NCBI RefSeq assembly: GCF_900108335.1
Contig: NZ_FNVT01000016.1
Span: forward strand, 186,001-250,000
Reading direction: 5' to 3'
Source of the DNA: Nonomuraea solani
Lineage (GTDB): Bacteria > Actinomycetota > Actinomycetes > Streptosporangiales > Streptosporangiaceae
Length of the DNA: 64,000 nt
A program made the translations under genes and the position numbers. Under the pieces are notes generated by a model. The model saw nothing but the letters and a program-made list of their open reading frames with translations, searched no databases and was not told the DNA's origin. Shown piece by piece: positions 51,234 to 59,661 of this stretch (positions are counted from its first letter, which is position 1; each line of letters starts with the position of its first letter).

Positions 51234-51875
51234 ATGGAAGCCTGCGTGTTCGATCTCGACGGTGTGCTGGTGGACTCCGAGCCGGTGTGGGAGGAGGTCC
51301 GGCGCGCCTTCGTGGCCGAGCACGGGGGCACCTGGCAGCCGGACACCCAGTCCAGGCTCATGGGCATGAGCACTGGTGAATGGGCCGCGTACCTGCACGA
51401 GCTCGGTGTGGAGATGGCGCCCGACGACATCGCGCGCGGGGTCGTGGACCAGATGGCCGCGCGCTACCAGGACGGGGTGCCGCTGATGCCCGGGTCCGTG
51501 GCGGCGGTGCGGCGGCTGGCCGGGCGGCTCACGCTGGGCCTGGCCAGTTCGTCACCACGGCGGCTGATCGACGTGGCACTGGCCGCGGCCGGGCTGACGG
51601 AGTGCTTCACGGCCACGGTCTCGACCGAGGAGGTGCCGCGGGGCAAGCCGGCGCCCGACGGCTACCTGGAGGCGGCCGGGCGCATCCGGGTGGCTCCCGG
51701 GGAGTGCGTGGCGGTGGAGGATTCGAGCAACGGCCTGCGGTCGGCGCACGCGGCCGGCATGCGGGTGATCGCGGTGCCGCACCCCCGCTACCCGCCCGCG
51801 CCCGACGCGCTCGCCCTGGCCTGGCGCGTACTGCCCGACCTGGACGCTCTCACTCCCGCGTCGCTGCTCACGTGA
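51234..51875 (+). CDS. HAD-IA family phosphatase (phosphoglucomutase/phosphatase-like)
   Basis: A 213-residue HAD protein. Motif I FDLDGVLVDSEPVW (nucleophile Asp), motif II LGLASSSPRR, motif III GKPAPDGYLEAAGRI (Lys) and motif IV AVEDSSNGLRSAHAAGM (Asp) are all present, with the helical cap of beta-phosphoglucomutase-like enzymes. The substrate is probably a small sugar phosphate. ATG 51234 is chosen over GTG 51216. Confidence 0.85.
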   Translation: MEACVFDLDGVLVDSEPVWEEVRRAFVAEHGGTWQPDTQSRLMGMSTGEWAAYLHELGVEMAPDDIARGVVDQMAARYQDGVPLMPGSVAAVRRLAGRLTLGLASSSPRRLIDVALAAAGLTECFTATVSTEEVPRGKPAPDGYLEAAGRIRVAPGECVAVEDSSNGLRSAHAAGMRVIAVPHPRYPPAPDALALAWRVLPDLDALTPASLLT

Positions 51876-51933
51876 GACGTCGGGGGGGTCGCTCTCGTGC
51901 TGGGCGGCCCCCGATCGCTACGATTACGGAATC

Positions 51934-52872
51934 GTGCGAGACATCACGGTTTTCAGCGGCAGTGCACATCCTGAACTGGCCGCGGAGATCTGCGCCCAGC
52001 TGGGCACGCCACTCCATCCCGTCCAGGTTCACCGCTTCGCCAACGACGTGCTCGAAGTGCAGTTGCAGGCCAACTGCCGGGAGCGCGACGTGTTCCTCAT
52101 CCAGCCGCTCGTGCCGCCCGTACAGGAGCATCTGGTCGAGTTGCTGCTCATGCTCGACGCCGCCCGCGGCGCGTCCGCGGCCAGGACCACCGTCGTGATG
52201 CCCCATTACGCTTTCGCCCGGTCGGACAAGAAAGACGCGCCGCGCATCTCCATCGGCGCGCGACTGGTGGCCGACCTGATGGTGACGGCGGGCGCCAACC
52301 GGGTGCTGGCCATGACGCTGCACTCTCCGCAGGTGCACGGCTTCTTCAGCGTCCCGGTCGACCATCTGCACGCACTGCGCGAGCTGGCCGCGCACTTCCG
52401 CCGGTACGACCTGTCCAACACCGTCGTCGTCTCCCCCGACCTCGGCAACGCCAAGGAGGCCGCCCACTTCGCCCGCCTGCTCGGCACCGGGGTCGCGATG
52501 GGCGCCAAGCAGCGCTTCAGCGACGACCGGGTGGTGATCAGCTCGGTGATCGGCGACGTGGCCGGCAAGGACGTGATCGTCCTGGACGACGAGATCGCCA
52601 AGGGCAGCACGGTCATCGAGCTGCTCGACCGGCTGCGCGAGCAGGGCGTCAGGTCCGTACGGGTGGCGTGCACGCACGGCCTGTTCGCGGGCGGGGCGAT
52701 CGAGCGGCTGAGCGCGCTGCCCGAGGTCGAGGAGATCGTCTGCACCAACACCGTCCCGCCGCCCAAACCCAGCGACAAGCTGACCGTGCTGTCGATCGCC
52801 CCCGCCATGGCCGAGGCCATGCGCCGCATCCACGACGGGGAGTCGGTGAGCGCCCTGTTCAGCGCGCCCTGA
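51934..52872 (+). CDS. prs: Ribose-phosphate pyrophosphokinase (PRPP synthetase)
   Basis: A 312-residue protein with class I Prs features: ITVFSGSAHPELAAEICAQL, FANDVLEVQLQANCRERDVF, the PHYAFARSDKKDAPRISIGA ATP-binding region, GAKQRFSDDR and the PRPP loop VIVLDDEIAKGSTVIELL. It makes PRPP from ribose-5-phosphate and ATP. Some positions (DLGNAKEAAHFA) depart from housekeeping Prs, so it may be a second paralogue. GTG 51934 is the start. Confidence 0.88.
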   Translation: MRDITVFSGSAHPELAAEICAQLGTPLHPVQVHRFANDVLEVQLQANCRERDVFLIQPLVPPVQEHLVELLLMLDAARGASAARTTVVMPHYAFARSDKKDAPRISIGARLVADLMVTAGANRVLAMTLHSPQVHGFFSVPVDHLHALRELAAHFRRYDLSNTVVVSPDLGNAKEAAHFARLLGTGVAMGAKQRFSDDRVVISSVIGDVAGKDVIVLDDEIAKGSTVIELLDRLREQGVRSVRVACTHGLFAGGAIERLSALPEVEEIVCTNTVPPPKPSDKLTVLSIAPAMAEAMRRIHDGESVSALFSAP

Positions 52873-52877
52873 TCGGG

Positions 52878-53456
52878 TCACGCGTGGGCCGGGACGGGAC
52901 GCCGGGATACCCGGCCGGCGAGCGGGGCGAAGGAGATGAGCAGCAGGATGGCGCCGACCGGCATGAGGTCCTTCTCGATGAACGGCACCACGCAGTCGAG
53001 CAGCACCAGGACCGGCGTCCAGGCCCTGACGCGACGCTGGGCGGCGAGCTGGGTGACGAGCGCGACCTGGCCGACGAAGAAGAGCAGCGGACCGCCCTCG
53101 TAGATCGCCAGTGAGACGCCGGGAACGGCCTTGACCTGATCGAAGAGGACGCCCATCCCGGCGTTGTCGGCGGCCATGAAACCGACCGCGATGTCGATGC
53201 CAAACTGCGCGAGCAGCGCGAGGACGCCGGCGATGCCGAGCCCTGTCCACACCGTGGACAGGGTGTTCCGGCCGGCCATCCGGCGCATCTGCACGAATGT
53301 CGAGGCGAACAGGACCAGGGCCGCCATGAAGGCGAGGTGCCCGGTGGTCCAGGCGAGGCCGGGGCCCCGGGCGCCGTCGAGACCGTCGAGGATGCGGATC
53401 ACTCCGTAGGCCAGGACGAGCAGCGGGGCGGCGATGAAGGCGAGGCGGGGGTTCAC
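52878..53456 (-). CDS. Hypothetical integral membrane protein
   Basis: A 192-residue protein with about six hydrophobic segments, starting at GTG 53456 with GGAG upstream. No signature that I recognise. It is convergent with prs across 5 bp. Confidence 0.68.
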   Translation of the reverse strand: MNPRLAFIAAPLLVLAYGVIRILDGLDGARGPGLAWTTGHLAFMAALVLFASTFVQMRRMAGRNTLSTVWTGLGIAGVLALLAQFGIDIAVGFMAADNAGMGVLFDQVKAVPGVSLAIYEGGPLLFFVGQVALVTQLAAQRRVRAWTPVLVLLDCVVPFIEKDLMPVGAILLLISFAPLAGRVSRRPVPAHA

Positions 53457-53549
53457 TTCTGAGGCTCCTCAAGGGGGTTGGGATGCCTCAATCCTGGTTT
53501 TGCGCAGCCCGGAAGTAATCGCCGGGGAGAGCGATCCTGGGTCTCCCTC

Positions 53550-54254
53550 TTACGAGTGAGTCTTGAGCAGCGCCGCGCACCAGGCGAAGTGACCGTCACC
53601 GCCGTCCGAAGAGAACAGGTCGTAGGTGGTCAGGGCGTAGGCCGTCTGGTAGAGGGCCAGCGTTTCCGGTGGGTGGTGCAGCTCGGTGGCGAAGAGGTGG
53701 GTGAGGGTGGCGACGTGTTCACCGGCGTACGGGCCGTACATGTCGTAGATGGCGGCCGTGACGGCGGCCTCGAACGCGGGATCGCCGGCGGTGGTGAAGA
53801 AGCCGAAGTCGAGGACGGCGACGGGGTGGCCGGCGTCGTCGACGTGGATGTTGGGCGCTACGAGATCCCCGTGGACGACGGTGACGGCGGTGCCGGGCAG
53901 CGCCCTGAGCGCCCGGACGGTTTCCGCGACTCTCGCGGACAGGTCCGGGACGTGGGCGGCGAGCAGGTCACCGTGCCGGCGGGTGGCGCGCTCGACGACG
54001 GCGGCGAGAGCGTCGGGGAAGCGGGTGTGGCCCTGCCAGAGCGGCCGGTCGTCGCCCTGGACCGTGAGGCGCCGCATGGCCTCGGTGCCCGGAACGGTGG
54101 CGAGACCGCGGAGGACGGTGAGGAGCGCGCCGGTCTCCCGGGAGGTCAGCTCGCGTCCGGGCGGCGGGAACGGTGACCCGGTCAGCTCCCGCTCATAGGT
54201 GACGACGGTGCCGTCGCGCTCTTCGACCGAAAGAATCTCCGGCGTGGTGGCCAC
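53550..54254 (-). CDS. Aminoglycoside-phosphotransferase-family protein, short N-lobe
   Basis: A 234-residue APH-fold protein. The catalytic loop is VVHGDLVAPNIHVDD (HGD-x4-N) and the metal motif VAVLDFGFFTTAGDPAFE (DFG-like). The ATP-binding N-lobe is shorter than usual (family about 290-300), so the real start may be elsewhere or the lobe reduced. It may phosphorylate an antibiotic or a metabolite; resistance is not shown. Confidence 0.72.
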   Translation of the reverse strand: MATTPEILSVEERDGTVVTYERELTGSPFPPPGRELTSRETGALLTVLRGLATVPGTEAMRRLTVQGDDRPLWQGHTRFPDALAAVVERATRRHGDLLAAHVPDLSARVAETVRALRALPGTAVTVVHGDLVAPNIHVDDAGHPVAVLDFGFFTTAGDPAFEAAVTAAIYDMYGPYAGEHVATLTHLFATELHHPPETLALYQTAYALTTYDLFSSDGGDGHFAWCAALLKTHS

Positions 54255-54352
54255 GGTGGGTGAAGTAGCGGAGCCAGTCGGCGGTGTGTCGCGAAGCCTC
54301 TGTGATCAGCGCAACCTTTCCAGCGGGCCGTGAATCGATCATAGTTGCCATC

Positions 54353-55081
54353 ATGCACGCAGCGACCGAACGCCTGCTAAGGCATTTTCTCGAAGGAGTG
54401 GAACCGGCCGTTCCCCTGGTCGCCCTCTGGGCGCACGGGTCGCTCGCGGCGGGCGACTACCAGCCGGGACGCAGCGATCTCGACCTGATCGCGATCCTCG
54501 ACTCCCCCGTGACCATGGAGGGGTGGCGGCGGATCAAGGCCGTGCACCGGGGGCTCGGCCTGCCGCTGGCGGGTCAATTGCACTGCTCCTACCTGGCCAG
54601 GCAGGAGCTGGACGACCTGGCGGCCGAACACGTGACGTGGGCGCACGAGCGCATCTTCCGCCGCCCGGTCACCGCCGTCACCCGGCGCGAGCTGCACGTG
54701 GCGCCGCTGGTCCTTTCCGGGCCGCCGCCCGCGGAGCTGCTGCCGCCGGTGTCGGATGCCCAGCTGACCGCCTTCGTACGCGCCGACCTGCGCGACTACT
54801 GGCTGGTCAAGACCAAGGGCCGGCGGCGCTGGCTGCAGGACATCTGGGCGGATCTGGGCCCGCTGACGGTCGCCAGGGCCACGGTGACCCTGGGGGAAGG
54901 CCGCATGATCACCAAGCGGGAGGCCCTCGATCTGCTGCCCGGCCTGGGCGCGCCCGAGCAGTTGGTGGCCGACATCGCCGCCCGCCGCTATGGCACGCCG
55001 CCCCCGGTCCTGAGCCGGTTCAGGAGGGCTCGGATGGCCCGCGCCTTTGTCAGGTCCGCGATCAGGAAGGCCCTGACCTGA
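54353..55081 (+). CDS. Nucleotidyltransferase-domain protein
   Basis: A 242-residue protein from ATG 54353. The nucleotidyltransferase motif is clear: LWAHGSLAAGDYQPGRSDLD and LIAILD (GS-x(n)-D-x-D). The C-terminal half is helical and basic (WLVKTKGRRRWLQDIWADLG), like the C-terminal domain of aminoglycoside adenylyltransferases. The substrate is unknown. No ribosome site is evident. Confidence 0.75.
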   Translation: MHAATERLLRHFLEGVEPAVPLVALWAHGSLAAGDYQPGRSDLDLIAILDSPVTMEGWRRIKAVHRGLGLPLAGQLHCSYLARQELDDLAAEHVTWAHERIFRRPVTAVTRRELHVAPLVLSGPPPAELLPPVSDAQLTAFVRADLRDYWLVKTKGRRRWLQDIWADLGPLTVARATVTLGEGRMITKREALDLLPGLGAPEQLVADIAARRYGTPPPVLSRFRRARMARAFVRSAIRKALT

Positions 55082-55134
55082 TCGGCGGTTACTACCTGAG
55101 AAGAATCGAATCACCAACTGGGAAAGGGCGGCAC

Positions 55135-55773
55135 ATGGGGGAAAGCAGGCAGTCCTATCTGGTCGCGGCGGCGTCGGCGGTGTCGCTGCTGCGGCATCCG
55201 GCCGTGGCCGCGGCGTGGGACAAGCCGAGCGCGCTCATGGAGTTCAGCGTCGCCGGCCTGGCCGGCCACGTGGCTCACCAGCTCGTCAGGGTCGGCGACG
55301 TGCTGGCGCCGAACGGGGAGGTCCAGGAGCCGATCCCGCTCATCGAGCACTTCTCGCGCTCGCCGTGGGTGCAGGCCGGGCTCGACCACGAGAGCAACCT
55401 GAGCGTCCGGCGCGGCGGTGAGGCGGCCGCGGCGGCCGGGTCCGCGGTGCTGACGGAGCGGGCGCAGGCGCTGCTGGAGCTGCAGAGCGCCGCGCTGCCC
55501 GCGGAGCCGGCCGACCGGGTCGTCTACCTGCCGTGGACCGGCTGGTCGCTGCGGCTGGACGACTTCCTGCTCACCCGGCTGGTGGAGCTGGTCGTGCACT
55601 CCGACGACCTGGCGGCCAGCGTGGGCGTGGACACTCCCGAGCTGCCGACGTCCGTGATCGACCCGGCGGTCGAGCTGCTGGCCCGGCTGGCCGTGCACCG
55701 CCACGGGGCCACGGCGGTGATCCGGACGCTGAGCCGGGCCGAGCGAGCGCCGGCGACGATCAGCGCCTTCTAA
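55135..55773 (+). CDS. Mycothiol-dependent maleylpyruvate isomerase N-terminal (DinB-like) protein
   Basis: A 212-residue protein with the DinB/MDMPI pattern. An early helix carries MEFSVAGLAGHVAHQLVRVG, whose His would be one metal ligand. The later ligands are in LTRLVELVVHSDDLAASVG (H-x-x-D). Members of this group bind zinc and use or detoxify with mycothiol, which fits the presence of mshD. GGAAAGGG precedes ATG 55135. Confidence 0.78.
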   Translation: MGESRQSYLVAAASAVSLLRHPAVAAAWDKPSALMEFSVAGLAGHVAHQLVRVGDVLAPNGEVQEPIPLIEHFSRSPWVQAGLDHESNLSVRRGGEAAAAAGSAVLTERAQALLELQSAALPAEPADRVVYLPWTGWSLRLDDFLLTRLVELVVHSDDLAASVGVDTPELPTSVIDPAVELLARLAVHRHGATAVIRTLSRAERAPATISAF

Positions 55774-55786
55774 GTGTGGAATGAAG

Positions 55787-55825
55787 CGTTCCGTTCTGAT
55801 ACTCTAAGAGCAGAACGTTCCGTTC
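55787..55825. promoter_or_regulatory. Direct repeats of CGTTCCGTTC flanking a -10-like box
   Basis: CGTTCCGTTC occurs at 55787-55796 and 55816-55825. TACTCT (about 55800-55805) between them resembles a -10 element. The second copy with AGAACG before it also forms a GAACGTTC dyad. Probably the operator-promoter of the NmrA-like gene that follows; TetR- or HxlR-type regulators usually control such genes. Confidence 0.5.
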
Positions 55826-55846
55826 CGCATGAAAAAGGAGCTTGTC

Positions 55847-56671
55847 ATGGTCTTCCTCGTCACCGGTGCCACCGGAACCGTCGGCCGTCTCGTCGTCGAA
55901 GAGCTCGTCCAGGCCGGGCGGCAGGTCCGCGCCCTGACCCGTGACCCGGCCAAGGCCGCGCTGCCCGAGGGCGTCGAGGTCGTGGCCGGTGACCTCGCCG
56001 ACCCCGAGTCCGTGGCCGCCGCCTTCGAGGGCGTCACCGGCGCACACCTCATCAACTTCGCCGGCGACGACTACGCGCCGCTGCCGGACGGCGCCCGGCT
56101 CGTGGAGCTGGCGGCCAAGGCCGGTGTCCAGCGGGTGACGGTGCTCGGCGGGCGTGCGGACGGGCCGATGGAGCAGGCCCTGGCCGCGAGCGACCTGGAG
56201 TGGACGCTGCTCAACCCGGTCGAGTTCATGTCCAACACGCTGCGCTGGTGGGCGCACACCGTGAAGACGGAGGGCGTCATCAAGGAGCCGTTCGGCGACC
56301 GGCTGAGCGCGCTGGTGCATGAGCGCGACATCGCCGCCGTGGCCGCGACGGTGCTGGTCGAGGGGGGTCACGGCGGCAGGGCGTACACGCTGACCGGGCC
56401 CGAGGCGATCACGCTCAAGGAGAAGGTGGCGATCCTCGGCGCCGCGATCGGTCAGGACGTCGCGTTCGTGGAGCTGACCGTGGACGAGGCGCGGGCCAAG
56501 TGGGCCACTGACGGGATGGGTGAGCAGACCATCGAGTTCCTCGTCAGCGCGCTCGGCAACACCCCCGAGGAGGGCTACACGGTCGTCCCGACCGTCCGCG
56601 AGGTGACCGGCCGGGACGCGCGCGGCTTCGCTCAGTGGGCCGCGGAGAACGCCGACGCCTTCCGCGTGTGA
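55847..56671 (+). CDS. NmrA-like NAD(P)H-binding protein (atypical SDR)
   Basis: A 274-residue Rossmann protein from ATG 55847 (AGGAG upstream). The cofactor motif is FLVTGATGTVGRLVVEELVQ (GATGxxG). Then come RALTRDPAKAALPEGVEVVA, VTVLGGRADGP and LNPVEFMSNTLRWW. No Tyr-x-x-x-Lys pair is obvious, as usual in NmrA-type sensors or quinone-oxidoreductase-like proteins. It converges with and overlaps the next gene by 40 bp. Confidence 0.83.
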   Translation: MVFLVTGATGTVGRLVVEELVQAGRQVRALTRDPAKAALPEGVEVVAGDLADPESVAAAFEGVTGAHLINFAGDDYAPLPDGARLVELAAKAGVQRVTVLGGRADGPMEQALAASDLEWTLLNPVEFMSNTLRWWAHTVKTEGVIKEPFGDRLSALVHERDIAAVAATVLVEGGHGGRAYTLTGPEAITLKEKVAILGAAIGQDVAFVELTVDEARAKWATDGMGEQTIEFLVSALGNTPEEGYTVVPTVREVTGRDARGFAQWAAENADAFRV

Positions 56672-57711
56672 TCGGTGACCTCGGGGAAGTCCTCGACCGG
56701 CGTGCGCTTGCCGAGCAGGTGCCGGTCGAGGAATCCCGCGAGGTGGGCGCGGGTGATCTTCAGCGCCTGCGTGCCGTCGAGCTCCTGGGCGGGAAGGCCG
56801 AGCCGCGGCCTGAGCACCGCGTAGTCGACGAACGCCGCGTGGTCGGTCCCCGCCACCGCGATCCAGCGCTTCCAGCCGGTCAGGTTGGGCCAGGCCGTCT
56901 TCCACGAGGTGTCGGTGCCCTGGACGCGCGCCGGCGCGCCGAACAGCATGAAGGGCTTCTTGAGCGGCTCTTCGAGCTTGAACGAGCCGTCCAGGTTGAC
57001 GCCGGCCCCGATCCGGCGGTCGGCCAGCGCGGCGTGGGCGGCGGAGTAGCCGCCGACCGAGTGGCCGACCATGGCGATCCGCGAGCGGTCGATCGACTTG
57101 CCCCATCGGCCGCCGGTCAGCTCGTCGAGCACGAACCGCACGTCCTTCACCCGGCTCGCGACGACCTTGGCCTGGTCCTGGCCCTTCACGCAGGCCAGGC
57201 AGGAGGTAGTACGCCCGTCCGGGAACGTGGTGCCGACCGACTCGTACGTGTGCTCGACGGCGGCCACCAGGTAACCCCTGCTCGCGGCGTCCTCGGCCAG
57301 CGAGGTCAGCGTGGCGCGGGGAAAGCTGAACCCGGGTGACATGACGACGAGCGGCAGCCGGCCCCCGCGCACCGGGGCGTCCACCCCGGCGTAGGTTCTG
57401 ACCTTGGTGAGCGCGTCCGGCGGGACGTCCTTGAAGGCCGCCAGGATCGCGGCCGACTCCTGCGGAGTGACGTAGGGCCTGCGCTCGGCCACCGCCTTCC
57501 GCGCCGGGTAGTAGAGCGTGACCAGGAGCTCCCGTGTGTCCGCCTCGGGGTTCCACGGGTCGGGGCGGCTCTTGTCCACCAGGTGCAGGGTGGTCGTGCC
57601 GACGGGCTTCGGCCCGGTCGGCTCCGGCAGGGCGAGCGCGGCGGCCTGGGCCTGAGGGGCTGCGCCCAGGACGATCAGCGAGGTGGTCACGACGGCCAGG
57701 GTTCTCTTCAT
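56632..57711 (-). CDS. Secreted PAF-acetylhydrolase-like esterase
   Basis: A 359-residue exported alpha/beta hydrolase. The signal peptide is RTLAVVTTSLIVLGAAPQAQ with an A-x-A end. The nucleophile elbow is MVGHSVGGYSAAHAAL (GHSVG), preceded by PLVVMSPGFSFPRATLTSLA (oxyanion region). The catalytic His is probably in GTDHAAFVDYAV. It resembles platelet-activating-factor acetylhydrolase or dienelactone-hydrolase-like lipases. ATG 57711 is chosen for the signal peptide. Confidence 0.82.
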   Translation of the reverse strand: MKRTLAVVTTSLIVLGAAPQAQAAALALPEPTGPKPVGTTTLHLVDKSRPDPWNPEADTRELLVTLYYPARKAVAERRPYVTPQESAAILAAFKDVPPDALTKVRTYAGVDAPVRGGRLPLVVMSPGFSFPRATLTSLAEDAASRGYLVAAVEHTYESVGTTFPDGRTTSCLACVKGQDQAKVVASRVKDVRFVLDELTGGRWGKSIDRSRIAMVGHSVGGYSAAHAALADRRIGAGVNLDGSFKLEEPLKKPFMLFGAPARVQGTDTSWKTAWPNLTGWKRWIAVAGTDHAAFVDYAVLRPRLGLPAQELDGTQALKITRAHLAGFLDRHLLGKRTPVEDFPEVTDHTRKASAFSAAH

Positions 57712-57820
57712 GGGCACCACGCTGGCGGCGGACGGGCTCCGGGTGTCCGCCCCGATCGTCGATCGGCTCTTACTACTTTCGTCGTAAAGCCCTTTACGGG
57801 CCTCCCCATACGCTGTGACC

Positions 57821-59017
57821 ATGCGGTTCGTTCTGCTCGGCGCGGGTGTGTCGGCGCTGTCGATGATGGTCCTGTCCGGGCAGGCCGGGGTGCCGTCCGG
57901 CCTGCCGTGGCCGGCGCAGGTCCTGATCGCCGCCGCCGCGGGCCTGGCCGCCTGGCACGCGCGCCGCTCCGTCTGGCCGCTGGCCGCCGTGGGCGCCGCC
58001 GCCTACGCCTGGCTGGTGATGTGGCCGCCGTTGCTGCTCGCCTCCTACTACGCCGGCCGCACCCTCGGAAGGCGCGGCGTCGCCGCCTATCTCGGCGGCA
58101 GCCTGGTGGCGTGCGGGGTCTCCGCGCTGGTGGGCGGGTGGCGCGCGGGCCGGCACGAGCTGCTGACCGCGACCCTGGGCAACGCGCTGTTCATGGGGAT
58201 CGCCGTGATCGCGCTGCCGCTGGCCCTGGGGCTGTGGACGAAGGCCAGGCACGAGGTGCTGGAGGCGGCCAAGGAGCGGGCCGAGCGGCTCGAACGCGAG
58301 CAGGTCATGCGGGCCGAGCAGGCCAGGGCGCAGGAGCGGGCCAGGATCGCCAGGGAGATGCACGACGTGGTGGCCCACCGGGTCTCGCTGATCGTGCTGC
58401 ACGCCGGGGCGCTGGAGGTGCGGACGGCCGACGACGAGACGGCGCGGGCGGCGGCCCTGATCGGCGGGATCGGCCGGGAGGCGCTGACCAACCTGCGCGA
58501 CGTGCTCGGCGTGCTGCGCACACCACAGCGCTCACCACAGCGCTCACCACTGGGCTCACCGCAGCGCTCGCCACAGCGCTCGCCGCAGGCCGAGGAGGCA
58601 CCGCGCTCGCCGCAGGCCGAGGAGGCCTACCGGCCGCCGCCCACGCTGGGCGACATCGACCGGCTGCTCGACCAGTCGCGTGCCCTGGGCATCGCGGTGA
58701 CCAGGCACGACGAGGGCGAGCCGCGGCCGGTGGAGCCGACCGTGGAGCGGACGGCGTACCGGGTGGTTCAGGAGGCGCTCACCAACGTGCACAAGCACGC
58801 GGGGGGCGCGAGCACGGACGTGCTCATCCGTTACGGGGCCGGCACGCTGGAGGTCGAGGTGGCCAACACGCCGCCAAGCGCGCCGCGCGAGGAGCTGCCC
58901 GGCGCGGGCTGGGGGCTGGTGGGGCTGCGCGAGCGGGTCGAACTGCTCGGCGGCACGCTGCGCACCAGCGCCCAGGACGGCGGCGGCTTCCTGGTGAGCG
59001 CCAGGATCCCGGCATGA
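57821..59017 (+). CDS. NarL-partner sensor histidine kinase with SPQR-repeat linker
   Basis: A 398-residue kinase with about four to five N-terminal hydrophobic segments. A coiled coil (KERAERLEREQVMRAEQARA) leads into the HisKA_3 helix ARIAREMHDVVAHRVSLIVL, His181. HATPase_c has VVQEALTNVHKHAGG and GAGWGLVGLRERVELLGG. Between them lies a low-complexity linker of repeated QRSP / SPQAEEA units, encoded by CACAGCGCTCAC-type repeats at about 58518-58630. GTG 57815 is an alternative start. The response regulator overlaps its stop. Confidence 0.9.
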   Translation: MRFVLLGAGVSALSMMVLSGQAGVPSGLPWPAQVLIAAAAGLAAWHARRSVWPLAAVGAAAYAWLVMWPPLLLASYYAGRTLGRRGVAAYLGGSLVACGVSALVGGWRAGRHELLTATLGNALFMGIAVIALPLALGLWTKARHEVLEAAKERAERLEREQVMRAEQARAQERARIAREMHDVVAHRVSLIVLHAGALEVRTADDETARAAALIGGIGREALTNLRDVLGVLRTPQRSPQRSPLGSPQRSPQRSPQAEEAPRSPQAEEAYRPPPTLGDIDRLLDQSRALGIAVTRHDEGEPRPVEPTVERTAYRVVQEALTNVHKHAGGASTDVLIRYGAGTLEVEVANTPPSAPREELPGAGWGLVGLRERVELLGGTLRTSAQDGGGFLVSARIPA

Positions 59018-59661
59018 TCAGGGTGCTCGTCGTGGACGACGAGGAGCTCGTCCGGTCGGGGCTGCGGCTGATCCTGGAGGCCGCGGGCGACATCGCGATC
59101 GCCGGTGAGGCCCGCGACGGCGCCGAGGCCCTGTCGGCGGTGCGGCGGCTGCGGCCCGAGGTCGTGCTGATGGACGTCCGCATGCCCGTCATGGACGGCC
59201 TGACCGCCGCCGCCCACCTGCTCAAGGAGCCGGAGGCGCCAAAGTTGATCATGCTGACCACGTTCGACCTGGACGAGTACGTGCACGAGGCCCTGCGGCT
59301 GGGCGCGGTCGGGTTCCTGCTCAAGGACACCCCGCCAAGGGAGCTGGCCGCCGCCGTCCGCACGGTCGCGGGCGGCCACGCCATGCTCTCCCCTTCGGTC
59401 ACCAAGCGCCTGCTCGCCTCCTACGCCGACCGCGCCCCCTCCCGGGCCGAGGCCGCCCGCAAGCAGTTGGCCGCGCTCACCCTCCGGGAGGAGGACGTCG
59501 TCAGGGCGCTGGCCAGGGGCCTGTCCAACGCCGAGATCGGCCGCGAGCTACGCCTGACGGAGGCCACGGTGAAGGCGCACGTCAGCCGCGTGCTGGCCAA
59601 GCTGGGCCTGGCCAACCGGGTCCAGGCCGCGATCCTGGTGCACGACGCCGACCTGTCCTAG
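59014..59661 (+). CDS. NarL/FixJ-family response regulator
   Basis: A 215-residue regulator. Receiver: DDEE at 8-11, phosphoacceptor Asp54 (VVLMDVRMPVMDG), MLTTFDLDEYV and FLLKDTPPRE (Lys). Output: LTLREEDVVRALARGLSNAE, TVKAHVSRVLAKLGLANRVQ. ATG 59014 overlaps the kinase stop (ATGA). The pair resembles the one at 3830-5607 in layout. It converges with the opp operon with a 4-bp overlap. Confidence 0.93.
   Translation: MIRVLVVDDEELVRSGLRLILEAAGDIAIAGEARDGAEALSAVRRLRPEVVLMDVRMPVMDGLTAAAHLLKEPEAPKLIMLTTFDLDEYVHEALRLGAVGFLLKDTPPRELAAAVRTVAGGHAMLSPSVTKRLLASYADRAPSRAEAARKQLAALTLREEDVVRALARGLSNAEIGRELRLTEATVKAHVSRVLAKLGLANRVQAAILVHDADLS

Noticed and set aside
58518-58630. Possible CRISPR-like array
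   Set aside because: Short units without constant spacers, in frame inside a kinase gene; there are no cas genes in the window.
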